Assembly (NCBI GenBank): GCA_945871035.1
Contig: CAMBUD010000002.1
Span: 40,529 to 104,528 of the forward strand
Origin: Planctomicrobium piriforme
GTDB taxonomy: Bacteria > Planctomycetota > Planctomycetia > Pirellulales > UBA1268
Length of the DNA stretch: 64,000 nt
Reading direction: 5' to 3'
The first letter of the stretch is position 1, and every line of letters starts with the position of its first letter. The translations under genes were made by a program, and so were the position numbers. Shown here piece by piece: positions 18,901-26,547 of this stretch. A model generated the notes under the pieces. It did not search any database and was not told the DNA's origin. It saw only the letters and a program-made list of their open reading frames with translations.

Positions 18901-20854
18901 TTATGCCGCTTGGATTGCTGCCGATGGTTCTGGCGATGCGGCATTTCTGTCGGCTTCCCGAAGCAAGGAAAGCCTGCGGGATCTACTGGCTGCGGTGCCG
19001 TCCATTGCAGATAGCGAATTGCGTGGTCGCCTCTATGAGGCCGTCCGCGCGCTGATGTTTGAACTGCCCCCAAATTTGAAGGCAGAGGCCGGCGGCGGCG
19101 GGCTATTGCAAAGCGGTATTAGGGTCGATTTCTTTCGTCCCAATCCTGCAAATGTTGCCCTCGAAACACTTGCCAAACTCGAATCACAGGGGACGGGCAT
19201 CGTGCCTGAAATCCTGCTCGACGTGCCTCAGCGAACCCAAGCCAACGCATTTGCGCTGCGTTTCACCGGCATGATTCAGATTCCAACGCCAGGGGAGTAC
19301 ACCTTCTTTATTACGTCCGACGACGGCTCGCGCCTCTACATCGACGAAAAACTGCTGATCAACCATGATCAACTACATGGAATGACAGAAAAAAGTGGCA
19401 CCATTGAACTGTCTGCCGGAACCCATCCCATCGCCGTGACCTACTTTGACCAAGGCGGCGGCAATGGGCTCCATGTCAACTGGTCGGGCCCCGATCTGCC
19501 TAAGCAGAGCATCACCCCTGACCGGCTGACCGTATCGGGTGGCACGGAAACTCTGCACGACTTCGCCATCCGTTCGCTACCTGCGATCCCCGGACACGAG
19601 GCCGCAAAATTTCAGGATCTGGCAGCTCTTGTAAAGGCTGATCGCAACCGGCCGGCTGCGATCAGCGTTCTGTGCACCATTCCCGAGCAACACTGGGCTA
19701 CAAAAGAGGTGCCGGAATTGATCGACAATGTTGTTGGCTATTTGAGCGGCATTCCGGCCGCCTTCCGAACGGCTGGCCCGGCACTGGAGGCGATGGCATT
19801 GGCCAAGTCCCTGTCGGCCAAGCTGTCGCCCGATCGGGCAAAGGCGGTTGCGGATCGCCTGGAGAATCTCAACGTTCGCGTGATTGCTATCGGCACCGTG
19901 GTGGAGCGGATGATCTACGACAAGGAAGCCCTTGCCGTGCAGGCCGGCGCGCCTGTGGAGTTTCGCTTTTCGAACACCGACAACATGCCGCACAACTTTG
20001 CAATCATCCAGCCAGGTTCACTCGAAGAGATCGGTCTTCTGGCGGAGGCAACTGCCCGCGATGCAGACGCCAAGGATCGAAACTATGTTCCTGCTTCCGA
20101 CAAGGTGCTGTTGGCGAGTCGGTTGCTCGAGCCAGGGCAGACGCAAACACTGAGCTTTGACGTTCCGCAGGAGCCGGGCATCTACCCTTATGTGTGCACC
20201 TATCCGGGGCATTGGCGGCGCATGTACGGTGCGCTCTTTGTTGTGGCCGACCTCCAGGCATACCAAGCCGATCCCGATGCCTATCTGACTGCCAATCCAC
20301 TCCCACTGCGCGACGTTCTGCTGGCATCTGTCGGCCGCAATACCGAATGGAAGTACGACGATCTCATCGGCGATATTCGCACGCTCCCTCCTGGTCGCTC
20401 GTTCGATGTCGGCAAGAAGCTTTTCACCGTTGCCAACTGCGTAGGATGCCACAAACTCAACGGTGAAGGACGTGAACTCGGGCCCGATCTCACCAAGATT
20501 GAACCGTCCAAGCACACGGCCGAGCACCTGTTGCGATCGATCTTCGAGCCCTCGCAAGAAATCGCTGAAAAGTTTCAGTCAAACACATTCGTCCTCAATT
20601 CGGGCAAGGTTGTCACTGGCATGATCGTGGAAGAAACACCGACAGGGATTACATTGCTCGTCGACCCACTGGCGCGCTGCGAACCCACCGTGGTGCAAAA
20701 GTCCGAAATCGATGAGCGCTCAAAATCTTTAGTCTCGATCATGCCTCAGGGCATGCTCAATAGGCTCTCCCGCGAGGAGATTCTCGACCTGATGGCCTAC
20801 CTCCTGGCGCGCGGCGACAAAAAGAGTCCCCTGTTTAATGCCGTTGGCCAGTAG
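15929..20854 (+). CDS. Giant secreted SGNH / dehydrogenase-propeller / HEAT / PA14 / cupredoxin / cytochrome c protein
   Basis: 1641 residues with a signal peptide (ALPLMLAGLLAGSVQSAEP). Domains in order, rough positions: SGNH-hydrolase-like 30-240 (ISFIGNTLADRMQ, RNLGFSGDEL); planctomycete membrane-bound-dehydrogenase type propeller 350-705 (MAVDPNGRLFVSVWP, DVEIGGDGALYVSDW); HEAT-type repeats 710-1040; PA14 about 1063-1200 (GEYTFFITSDDGSRLYID); azurin-like cupredoxin 1315-1440 with copper ligands His in DNMPHNF, Cys and His in YVCTYPGHW and Met in RRMYG; and cytochrome c from about 1495 with heme motif CVGCHKLNGEGRELGPDLT (1503). The C-terminus matches the PVC-type heme-binding proteins. 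Probably a periplasmic electron-transfer or carbohydrate-oxidation protein; the substrate is unknown. Its own hydrolase residues need checking. Confidence 0.92.
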   Translation: MIRRRPWMLALPLMLAGLLAGSVQSAEPLLQLRSGDRISFIGNTLADRMQHSAWLETYLHALHPDLDLTVRNLGFSGDELKLRQREENFGNPDQWLAKTKASVVFSFFGYNEALRGPAGLEAFRRDLAETIDGMRNQKYDGESAPRLVFFSPLAHENLKSPNLPDGAANNENLLLYTQAMQEVCKAKDVACVDLFTPTRQLYATAPKPLTLNGIHLLDHGDRAVADLIVKELFAAAKITKNDAELERLRQAVLDKNYHWFSRYRVVDGYNVFGGRSKLAWFGQSNADVMMREMEIFDVMTANRDVRVWAVARGGDHTVKDDNLPAQIEVKTNIPGKLAEGKHEYLEGKEAIDRMQIAAGMQVNLFASEEMFPEIVNPVQMAVDPNGRLFVSVWPSYPHWNPTEPRRDKIVCLPDDNGDGVADRCVTFADELNSVTGFEFWGGGMLVAALPEIWFLKDTDDDGKADLKIRMVQGLSSADSHHSANAMLVGPDGWLYWSRGIFNVAAIETPTHTFRSGESGVHRFNPRTFEMEFHFPIGPNPHGDVVDQWGYQFANDGTGGTGSYVNLGHGIGNKQWFNKRVRPVAATGILSSSHFPPKNQGNFLICNCIGFLGVLQHEVTYNGADITATEIEPILVSSDPNFRPTDVEIGGDGALYVSDWANAIIGHMQHNMRDPNRDHEHGRIYRVTAKDRPLLKPMKLIGKPIAEVCQAFLAPENGVRYRARLELSGRQAADIQAAVGTWARSLDPAKPDQAQALLECLWVFEEHRLPNGELLKTVFSAAEPRVRAAAIRTLGHWGPKISDWEPTLSAAARDPSALVRAEAVKAAVSFEGPAAADVIFEVATRPSDPELDTVLKYARGKINIDKIVQDAVATQKPLSKAGQIFVMRNASVDDLLKLPRSEAVYEAILGRSNASVAALKESLVGLAELRKTSSLPMLLDLIQQRDASGEVEALDGIGRLLAEQPPADLRKVRGKIERLATKAAMAQSRQLAYAAWIAADGSGDAAFLSASRSKESLRDLLAAVPSIADSELRGRLYEAVRALMFELPPNLKAEAGGGGLLQSGIRVDFFRPNPANVALETLAKLESQGTGIVPEILLDVPQRTQANAFALRFTGMIQIPTPGEYTFFITSDDGSRLYIDEKLLINHDQLHGMTEKSGTIELSAGTHPIAVTYFDQGGGNGLHVNWSGPDLPKQSITPDRLTVSGGTETLHDFAIRSLPAIPGHEAAKFQDLAALVKADRNRPAAISVLCTIPEQHWATKEVPELIDNVVGYLSGIPAAFRTAGPALEAMALAKSLSAKLSPDRAKAVADRLENLNVRVIAIGTVVERMIYDKEALAVQAGAPVEFRFSNTDNMPHNFAIIQPGSLEEIGLLAEATARDADAKDRNYVPASDKVLLASRLLEPGQTQTLSFDVPQEPGIYPYVCTYPGHWRRMYGALFVVADLQAYQADPDAYLTANPLPLRDVLLASVGRNTEWKYDDLIGDIRTLPPGRSFDVGKKLFTVANCVGCHKLNGEGRELGPDLTKIEPSKHTAEHLLRSIFEPSQEIAEKFQSNTFVLNSGKVVTGMIVEETPTGITLLVDPLARCEPTVVQKSEIDERSKSLVSIMPQGMLNRLSREEILDLMAYLLARGDKKSPLFNAVGQ

Positions 20855-20862
20855 CCTCGTGG

Positions 20863-20890
20863 GAGTGCCATGCCAAGGGGCACGGCACTC
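20863..20890 (+). terminator. Stem-loop just after the giant cytochrome gene (terminator-like, no T tract)
   Basis: GAGTGCC pairs with GGCACTC (7 bp), then one mismatch and TGCC/GGCA, with loop AAGG, starting 9 bp after the stop. No T run follows, so it is a weak terminator or an RNA-stabilising hairpin. Confidence 0.45.
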
Positions 20891-20892
20891 GT

Positions 20893-20949
20893 TAAACGCC
20901 TCCGCTTGTTGTAAACGCCTCCGCTTGTTGTAAACGCCTCCGCTTGTTG
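20893..20949. repeat. 19-bp perfect tandem repeat, 3 copies
   Basis: Three identical copies of taaacgcctccgcttgttg lie back to back, 3 bp past the hairpin that follows the giant cytochrome gene. They end 9 bp before the ATG of the O-methyltransferase gene, filling the region where its leader and ribosome site should lie. Confidence 0.95.
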
Positions 20950-20958
20950 AGATTCTGC

Positions 20959-21981
20959 ATGCGTTCGCCGACCCACAATGCAGACAGCCTCTACCGTTAC
21001 CGCGATTGTCTAGCGGCCGTTGACTGCCTCTGCGCGGCGATCGTGCATCTGGATTTTTTTACGCAACTTGATCACTCGCCTGGAAATCTTGCGGCGATCT
21101 GCCGGCAGTTTGGCATCGCTCCCCGGCCAACGGATGTGATGCTCTCTCTTTTTCTAGCCAACGGTTTTATTTTCCGCGACGAGCAGGGGCTTTTTCATAC
21201 CACCGATCAGGCCAGAGAATTACTCGTGCAGGGTTCTGCATTCGATGCTCGCCCCTACTACGCTAGCCTGGCAGACCGTCCGGGCGTAACGGATTTCCTT
21301 AAGGTGCTCCGCACAGACAAGCCGGCAAATTGGCCGGGCGCAAAGGGTGAGGCTGATTGGCATGCAGCCATGCGAACCGAATCATTTGCTGAATCATTCA
21401 CTGCGGCGATGGATTGCCGTGGCCGGGTGTTAGCCCCTGCTCTGGCCACTGCGATCGACCTACGAGATGTTCGCATGCTCCTGGACGTCGGTGGCGGCTC
21501 GGGCGTCTATGCGATTGCCTGCGCAGAGGCTCATCCGCACCTGCAAACAATCGTGCTGGAATCGGTGCCGGTGGATGCGATTGCAAGACGCACGATCCAA
21601 CAGGCCAATCTTTCCGATCGCATCAGCGTTGTGGCAGGTGATATGTTTACAACCGCCTGGCCAACCGACTGCGATGCCCATCTCTTCTCAAATGTGCTGC
21701 ACGACTGGGACGAATCCGACTGCCGTCGGCTCCTTGCCGCCAGCGCCAAAAGCCTTGCTCCGCAAGGCCGCCTGCTGATCCACGATATGCTGCTCAATGA
21801 CGAAAAAACGGGGCCCCTGTGGGCGGCGGAATATTCGGTGTTGTTAGCCAGCGTGACTCAGGGACGGCTCTATTGTGCCGCTGAAATCAGCGAGTGGCTC
21901 CAAGGACTGGGGTTTAGCATCTTGCAGCACACGCCGACAGCCTTAGGGCGCAGCGTGCTGCAGGCCAGTCGATCGGCTTAA
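20959..21981 (+). CDS. SAM-dependent O-methyltransferase (hydroxyindole/caffeate OMT type)
   Basis: About 340 residues with the two-part layout of this family. An N-terminal winged-helix dimerisation domain (LAAICRQFGIAPRPTDVMLS) precedes a Rossmann methyltransferase domain with motif I LLDVGGGSGVYAIACAEA (about 174), IVLESVPVDAI, DMFTTAW and the catalytic-region HLFSNVLHDWDESD (about 248). It methylates a hydroxyl of a small aromatic or isoprenoid substrate; which one is unknown. The ATG at 20959 is chosen. A TTG at 20944 inside the 19-bp repeat would add five residues. No ribosome site is visible because the repeat occupies the leader. Confidence 0.88.
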   Translation: MRSPTHNADSLYRYRDCLAAVDCLCAAIVHLDFFTQLDHSPGNLAAICRQFGIAPRPTDVMLSLFLANGFIFRDEQGLFHTTDQARELLVQGSAFDARPYYASLADRPGVTDFLKVLRTDKPANWPGAKGEADWHAAMRTESFAESFTAAMDCRGRVLAPALATAIDLRDVRMLLDVGGGSGVYAIACAEAHPHLQTIVLESVPVDAIARRTIQQANLSDRISVVAGDMFTTAWPTDCDAHLFSNVLHDWDESDCRRLLAASAKSLAPQGRLLIHDMLLNDEKTGPLWAAEYSVLLASVTQGRLYCAAEISEWLQGLGFSILQHTPTALGRSVLQASRSA

Positions 21982-22160
21982 AGTCTGGTGTGGCTCGAAC
22001 TGGAGTGCCTCTCTCTTGCCATCGCTCTCCGATCGAAAAAATACCGCTGCCGATTGATGGCAAAAGGAACTCCTGGCGATTAGACTGAACCCTAATCCCA
22101 TGCAAGTCGCTGGAATCTTTTTCTCTAAACCGTTGCTGCTGGAATCCTTGGGGGAACGCC

Positions 22161-23240
22161 GTGAAACGGCAAACAATTTTCTGTTTGTTTGGGCTGCTTG
22201 TTGCGACCGTTGTCTTCTGGGCCAACGCTTGTCATTGCTCGGCGGTCATTATTATTGGTTCGGCGGCCGGTAATACCGGCACACCGCTGGATGCTGGCCT
22301 AGCCAGCCGCTGGAATCAGGTCGGCGATTGGGGCATCTACCTCGGCACGCCGATCGCTCCAAACTATTTTCTCACCGCCAAGCACATCGGTGGCGCGGTG
22401 GGACAATCGATCACCTTTCCTGATGACAACTCCTCCTACCAGACGGTTGCGACATTTCAGGATCCAAACAGCGATCTTGCACTCTGGCAGATATCGGGTG
22501 CTTTTCCCAGCAGCAGGATCGTTCCCATGTACGCCGGAAATGTCGTCGCTGGGGTGCCGCTCACAATCTTTGGTCGCGGCTTGCCGCGTACCAATACGGT
22601 AGTGACAGGGGCAAATTGGCCCAACGGCACAGAAGCCAAGGGATGGCTCTGGGGCACAGCCGCCTCGGCCCGCAGTTGGGGCACCAACACGCTTGATGGA
22701 CTGGGAGACGGTGGAGCTGCCGGCACACAACTGGCGTACGACTTTGACGCTACTGGCGGCAGCAATGAGGGCATTCTTTCCATCGGTGACTCCGGCGGGC
22801 CTGTCTTTATTGCTCAATCAGGTGCGTGGGGATTGGCGGGCATCAACTATGCTGTCGGCCCCCTCGCCGTCCGCCAAACAATCGACGGGCCTACGCTGAC
22901 GGCTGCCCTGTATGACTATGGCGGACTCTACTTGGAAACAGGATCGCCCGTATCGTGGCAATTGGTATCTGCCACAATGGCCAACAAACCGGCCGTGAGT
23001 TATTCCACGTTTCTCTCTCCGCGCAGCGATTGGATCGAGGCGGTTATTACCGTGCCTGAACCGGCCACTCTGCTGCTGTTGACGGCAGCATTCCTAGCCA
23101 CACCTTTGCTGCATCGCCGCGCACAGGTCCCACGGTGCAGGCGATGCCTGCCGCGATCCTTCACGCAGTTCACGCACAGCCACGATCCGCGTCCGTCCGT
23201 CGCAGAATCGAAAAGTATGCCCGCGCTCCACCGGCTGTGA
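22161..23240 (+). CDS. PEP-CTERM trypsin-like serine protease with an unusual C-terminal tail
   Basis: 359 residues. The GTG start has GGGGGA just upstream. A signal peptide (IFCLFGLLVATVVFWANA) precedes a chymotrypsin-fold domain. The triad is recognisable as His75 in FLTAKHIGG, Asp105 in NSDLALWQI and Ser211 in IGDSGGPVF. At about 298 is a PEP-CTERM sorting signal, VPEPATLLLLTAAFLATP, then LLHRRAQ. Such proteins normally end a few residues after the Arg cluster; this one continues some 35 residues (through SFTQFTHSHDPRP) and overlaps the 3' end of the convergent methyltransferase by 71 bp, so the native stop may have been lost. PEP-CTERM signals are processed by an exosortase, which is not encoded here. 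Confidence 0.88.
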   Translation: MKRQTIFCLFGLLVATVVFWANACHCSAVIIIGSAAGNTGTPLDAGLASRWNQVGDWGIYLGTPIAPNYFLTAKHIGGAVGQSITFPDDNSSYQTVATFQDPNSDLALWQISGAFPSSRIVPMYAGNVVAGVPLTIFGRGLPRTNTVVTGANWPNGTEAKGWLWGTAASARSWGTNTLDGLGDGGAAGTQLAYDFDATGGSNEGILSIGDSGGPVFIAQSGAWGLAGINYAVGPLAVRQTIDGPTLTAALYDYGGLYLETGSPVSWQLVSATMANKPAVSYSTFLSPRSDWIEAVITVPEPATLLLLTAAFLATPLLHRRAQVPRCRRCLPRSFTQFTHSHDPRPSVAESKSMPALHRL

Positions 23241-23829
23241 ATGACGCATCGACGATCCCCGGGACGACTTCAAAACGTACTGGTTCGATTTTTTCAACCT
23301 CCCAGCCAGTAGCAAAGGCTTGGCGTATTTCGCTTTCGCTCACTCTTCGTGGCCCGTGATTCCCCGGCTCGGCATCAGAAAAACAGAGCAGGCAAACGCG
23401 GGCGCCGGGTTCGAGGAGTTTTGCGAGTGCTGCCACGTAGGCCGTTCGTCCTTGGTCGTCAAAGACATGAAACAGCCCACAGTCGGTAACACTGTCAAAA
23501 CGCTCCGCTAGTGTGCCGATTGTCCGTGCATCCATCTGCAGAAAATTGACCGCCAGCCCACGCTGTTGCGCTTTGGTCCGCGCCTGCTCGAGCGGCGCGG
23601 CTAAAAAATCAACGCCTGTCACGGTGCAACCTCGCTCGGCCAGCCAAAGCGCGAGCTCGCCGGTACCACATCCACTGTCCAAAATCCGACCCTGCAGCGC
23701 AGCGCCTGCTTCAACAAAAGCCCGCTGCGGCCGGCCAATATCCCACGGCACCTGCTGGGCAGCGTAGAGTTTTTCAAATCGCTCCTCCGGGAGCGAATCG
23801 GATGTGTGCGAAACCGGCTGGTCTGTCAA
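23170..23829 (-). CDS. Class I SAM-dependent methyltransferase (TehB/thiopurine-MT type)
   Basis: 219 residues. Motif I is ILDSGCGTGELALWLAERG; then VTGVDFLAAPLEQAR and FDSVTDCGLFHVFDD. The N-terminal YAAQQVPWDIGRPQ resembles the W-D-x-G-x-P segment of TehB and thiopurine-type methyltransferases, which act on small molecules such as tellurite or thiols. The start is a TTG at 23829 backed by AAAGGA nine bases upstream. It converges on, and overlaps by 71 bp, the tail of the PEP-CTERM protease gene. The substrate is unknown. Confidence 0.87.
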   Translation of the reverse strand: MTDQPVSHTSDSLPEERFEKLYAAQQVPWDIGRPQRAFVEAGAALQGRILDSGCGTGELALWLAERGCTVTGVDFLAAPLEQARTKAQQRGLAVNFLQMDARTIGTLAERFDSVTDCGLFHVFDDQGRTAYVAALAKLLEPGARVCLLCFSDAEPGNHGPRRVSESEIRQAFATGWEVEKIEPVRFEVVPGIVDASFTAGGARAYFSILRRTDADRGCA

Positions 23830-23984
23830 TGCAGGGTCGTCCTTTTTGATTGAGAGAAAAATAGTCTCACTTCAAAAAAGATAGCATAATCGTTACCGAT
23901 GAATCACAACGCTCAATAGTTTTAGAGGGACCCAACTCCGCCGACCGCCTCGTTGGCGACAGGGGTTGGTGACAGGAGTTTTTG

Positions 23985-25514
23985 ATGTCCAAGGTATGTG
24001 TGCTGGTAACTGGTTGTTTGTGGCTCACGCTTGCACAGGCTCTGCTGCTGGCGGCTCCCGCCGAGCAATCGCGGCCAAACATTCTCTTTATTTTCTCCGA
24101 TGACCATGCGACCGGCGCCATCTCGGCCTATGGCTCACGATTGATCCAGACGCCCAACATCGACCGGATTGCCCGGGAAGGGGCGCTGTTTCGCAACTGT
24201 TTTTGCACCAACTCAATCTGCGGTCCTTCACGCGCAGTGATCCTCACCGGTAAACACAGCCACTTGAATGGCTTCATTGATAACAGAAGTACTTTCAACG
24301 GCGCGCAGCTCACCTTCCCAAAACTGTTGCAGCAAGCCGGCTACCAGACGTCGCTTATCGGCAAATGGCACCTCGTCAGTCAGCCCACAGGATTCACCCA
24401 CTGGGATGTGTTGCCGGGCCAAGGCGATTACTACAACCCTGTCTTTCTTTCAGCGCCAGAAACCACTGGTGGCAAACCGTCGCAGCGCACCGTCAACGGC
24501 TATGTCAGCGACATCATCACAGACCTAGCCCTTGAGTGGCTCGATGGCAGTCGCGATCGCTCGAAGCCATTTTTGCTCATGCTCCAGCACAAAGCTCCGC
24601 ACCGCGCATGGGCGCCGGGTCCTGAAGAACTTGATCTTTTTCGAGGCGTCGTCTTTCCCGAACCGGCGACTCTGTTTGACGACTACTCCGGCCGCGGTCG
24701 TGCCGCCGCGGAGCAGGAAATGACAATTGCTCGGCACATGACAAAACTCGACCTTGCGTTGGTGGCCCCAGGGAATCTCACTCCAACGCAACGCGCCCGC
24801 TACGAAGCTGCCTTTGCCGCTGAGAATGAGGCCTTGGCTCTAGACGCGCCCACCGGCGATGCCCGTACCCGCTGGAACTACCAGCGCTACATCGCTAACT
24901 ACCTCCGCTGCGTTGCGGGCGTTGACCGGAATATCGGTCGCGTGCTCGATTTTCTCGACCGGACAGGTCTGGCAAAAAATACGATTGTGATCTATTCAAG
25001 CGATCAGGGATTTTATCTTGGTGAACACGGGTGGTACGACAAGCGTTGGATGTACGAGGAGTCGCTACGCATGCCGCTGGCTATGCGTTGGCCGGGCACG
25101 ATAAAACCTGGCCTGATTGCCGACCAATTTATACAGAATCTCGACTTCGCGCCGACTTTACTTGCGGCAACCAGTGTGGCTACACCGCCTGATATGCAGG
25201 GGCGTAGTTTGCTACCGATTCTACGTGGCGAAATGCCGGCCGACTGGCGCACGAGCGTCTACTACCACTACTACGAGTTTCCCGATTCGCATCGAGTGCA
25301 GAGCCACTACGGCGTGCGCACCGCCACTCACAAGCTGATTTGGTACGACGCGATCGCAGAGTGGGAACTGTTTGATCTGGTGAATGATCCACACGAACTG
25401 CACAGCATCCACGCCGATGCTGCAGCGCAAGACACCTTTGCCACGCTCCGCGGAGAACTCTCCAGACTGCGGTCTTCGGTCGGTGACACCACCGGAAAGC
25501 CCCTTCCCCGATGA
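23985..25514 (+). CDS. Secreted sulfatase (type I, formylglycine-dependent)
   Basis: 509 residues with a signal peptide (VTGCLWLTLAQALLLAAPA). Metal-site motifs are NILFIFSDDHATG, then NSICGPSRAVILTGKHSH, whose Cys79 in C-x-P-S-R is converted to formylglycine by a sulfatase-maturating enzyme. Later IYSSDQGFYLGEHGWYDKRW supplies Asp/Gly/His ligands. Family members cleave sulfate esters from polysaccharides or small molecules, and planctomycetes carry many. The ATG at 23985 is preceded by GGAG at seven bases, so it is preferred over the TTG one codon upstream. An FGE-like gene lies far away (58480). It is followed by a 14-bp repeat array. Confidence 0.94.
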   Translation: MSKVCVLVTGCLWLTLAQALLLAAPAEQSRPNILFIFSDDHATGAISAYGSRLIQTPNIDRIAREGALFRNCFCTNSICGPSRAVILTGKHSHLNGFIDNRSTFNGAQLTFPKLLQQAGYQTSLIGKWHLVSQPTGFTHWDVLPGQGDYYNPVFLSAPETTGGKPSQRTVNGYVSDIITDLALEWLDGSRDRSKPFLLMLQHKAPHRAWAPGPEELDLFRGVVFPEPATLFDDYSGRGRAAAEQEMTIARHMTKLDLALVAPGNLTPTQRARYEAAFAAENEALALDAPTGDARTRWNYQRYIANYLRCVAGVDRNIGRVLDFLDRTGLAKNTIVIYSSDQGFYLGEHGWYDKRWMYEESLRMPLAMRWPGTIKPGLIADQFIQNLDFAPTLLAATSVATPPDMQGRSLLPILRGEMPADWRTSVYYHYYEFPDSHRVQSHYGVRTATHKLIWYDAIAEWELFDLVNDPHELHSIHADAAAQDTFATLRGELSRLRSSVGDTTGKPLPR

Positions 25515-25536
25515 GACAAGGGATTGCTGCCGCCTC

Positions 25537-25634
25537 GGTGCGGGGAAGTCGGTGCGGGGAAGTCGGTGCGGGGAAGTCGGTGCGGGGAAGTCGGTGTGGG
25601 GAAGTCGGTGTGGGGAAGTCGGTGTGGGGAAGGC
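25537..25634. repeat. 14-bp tandem repeat, 7 copies
   Basis: Four copies of ggtgcggggaagtc, then two of ggtgtggggaagtc and a last ggtgtggggaaggc, 22 bp after the sulfatase stop. The C-to-T variant spreads over the distal copies, as expected for stepwise expansion. It is the longest array in the window. Both reading directions are open only because of the repeat. Confidence 0.95.
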
Positions 25635-25646
25635 GGGGCGGGGGTT

Positions 25647-26336
25647 CTATTTTTTACGACTGGTTTTCACGGGCTTCTGCCGACTCTTTGCCGCTGAACG
25701 GCCGGCACCACGATTTTCAATCTTAATCAAATCCGGTGCGCTGCGCCCTGTGCGACCGTCAATCAGTACGTTGATCTCGCCTGTTTCTACCCGATAGAGC
25801 CAGCCATGAATCCGGGGGGACTTTCCTTTAGCGTGTAAATTTTTGATCAGTGCCAGATTCTGTAGATGCTTGATCTGTAGTTTGACATTTTCGACCGTCA
25901 ATAATTCAAGTTTTTCCTGTCGCGTGAGTTTGTTCTCCTTCGCGATGCGGTCAGTAATATCTTTTGCACCTGAGGCAATGCAAAGCCAGTCGGCAATGTA
26001 GTTCTCGTGCACGCCGTCTTCGATCGCCGCAATACCGCCGCAGCGCGTGTGGCCACACACAATGATGTCTGCAATTTTGAGATGCACAACGCCGTATTCG
26101 AGAATGGAGGCCATATTGACGTCGTTGAAGGCTATGATGTTGGCGACGTTGCGATGCACAAACATCGTGCCGGGCCGGGCAGATGTAATGACGTCTTCGC
26201 TCACCCGCGAATCGGAGCAACCAATCCAGAGCACTGTGGGCGTCTGCCGATCGGCAATCGACTCATAATATTTTTTATTTGGCTTAAATTCACCGGCAAT
26301 GAACTGACTGTTGCCCTTGAGTAGTTGATCGATCAT
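25647..26336 (-). CDS. Beta-class carbonic anhydrase
   Basis: Interconverts CO2 and bicarbonate with one zinc per subunit. 229 residues with zinc ligands Cys40 in WIGCSDSR, His96 and Cys99 in VCGHTRCGG, and the Asp42-Arg44 dyad. VHRNVANII and ILEYGVVHLKIADIIV complete the alpha/beta core. The basic tail (AAKSRQKPVKTSRKK) is beyond the usual domain. The ATG at 26336 gives the canonical N-terminus; the frame stays open to 26372. It is divergent (about 210 bp) from an SLC13-type permease, which could hint at anion or bicarbonate handling, but that is inference. Confidence 0.95.
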   Translation of the reverse strand: MIDQLLKGNSQFIAGEFKPNKKYYESIADRQTPTVLWIGCSDSRVSEDVITSARPGTMFVHRNVANIIAFNDVNMASILEYGVVHLKIADIIVCGHTRCGGIAAIEDGVHENYIADWLCIASGAKDITDRIAKENKLTRQEKLELLTVENVKLQIKHLQNLALIKNLHAKGKSPRIHGWLYRVETGEINVLIDGRTGRSAPDLIKIENRGAGRSAAKSRQKPVKTSRKK

Positions 26337-26547
26337 GACTCTTTTTCGCTGGGGATTGTGACTGACTTCCAATGCGGTAACAATTTACTCGACTCTAGCA
26401 CCACCGCATACACGACGCCAATGGCAGCGGTTTTTGGGCTTGCATGTTCGTGACTCCACAGGGCAAATTCAGTCGATGCCGTCGGCCTTTCCGAGCCGAA
26501 TGCCGTTCCTGTGACCCACTGCCCTTTGCACAAAATACCGGCCCAGA

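Noticed and set aside
25537..25634. CRISPR array
   Set aside because: Copies are adjacent with no spacers and the unit is only 14 bp. No cas genes occur in the window.
25384..25797. Plus-strand frames rich in repeated GEVGAGKS-like segments, resembling a P-loop
   Set aside because: The repeat is the translation of the 14-bp array (the unit is 14 bp, so all frames repeat). It is not a gene.
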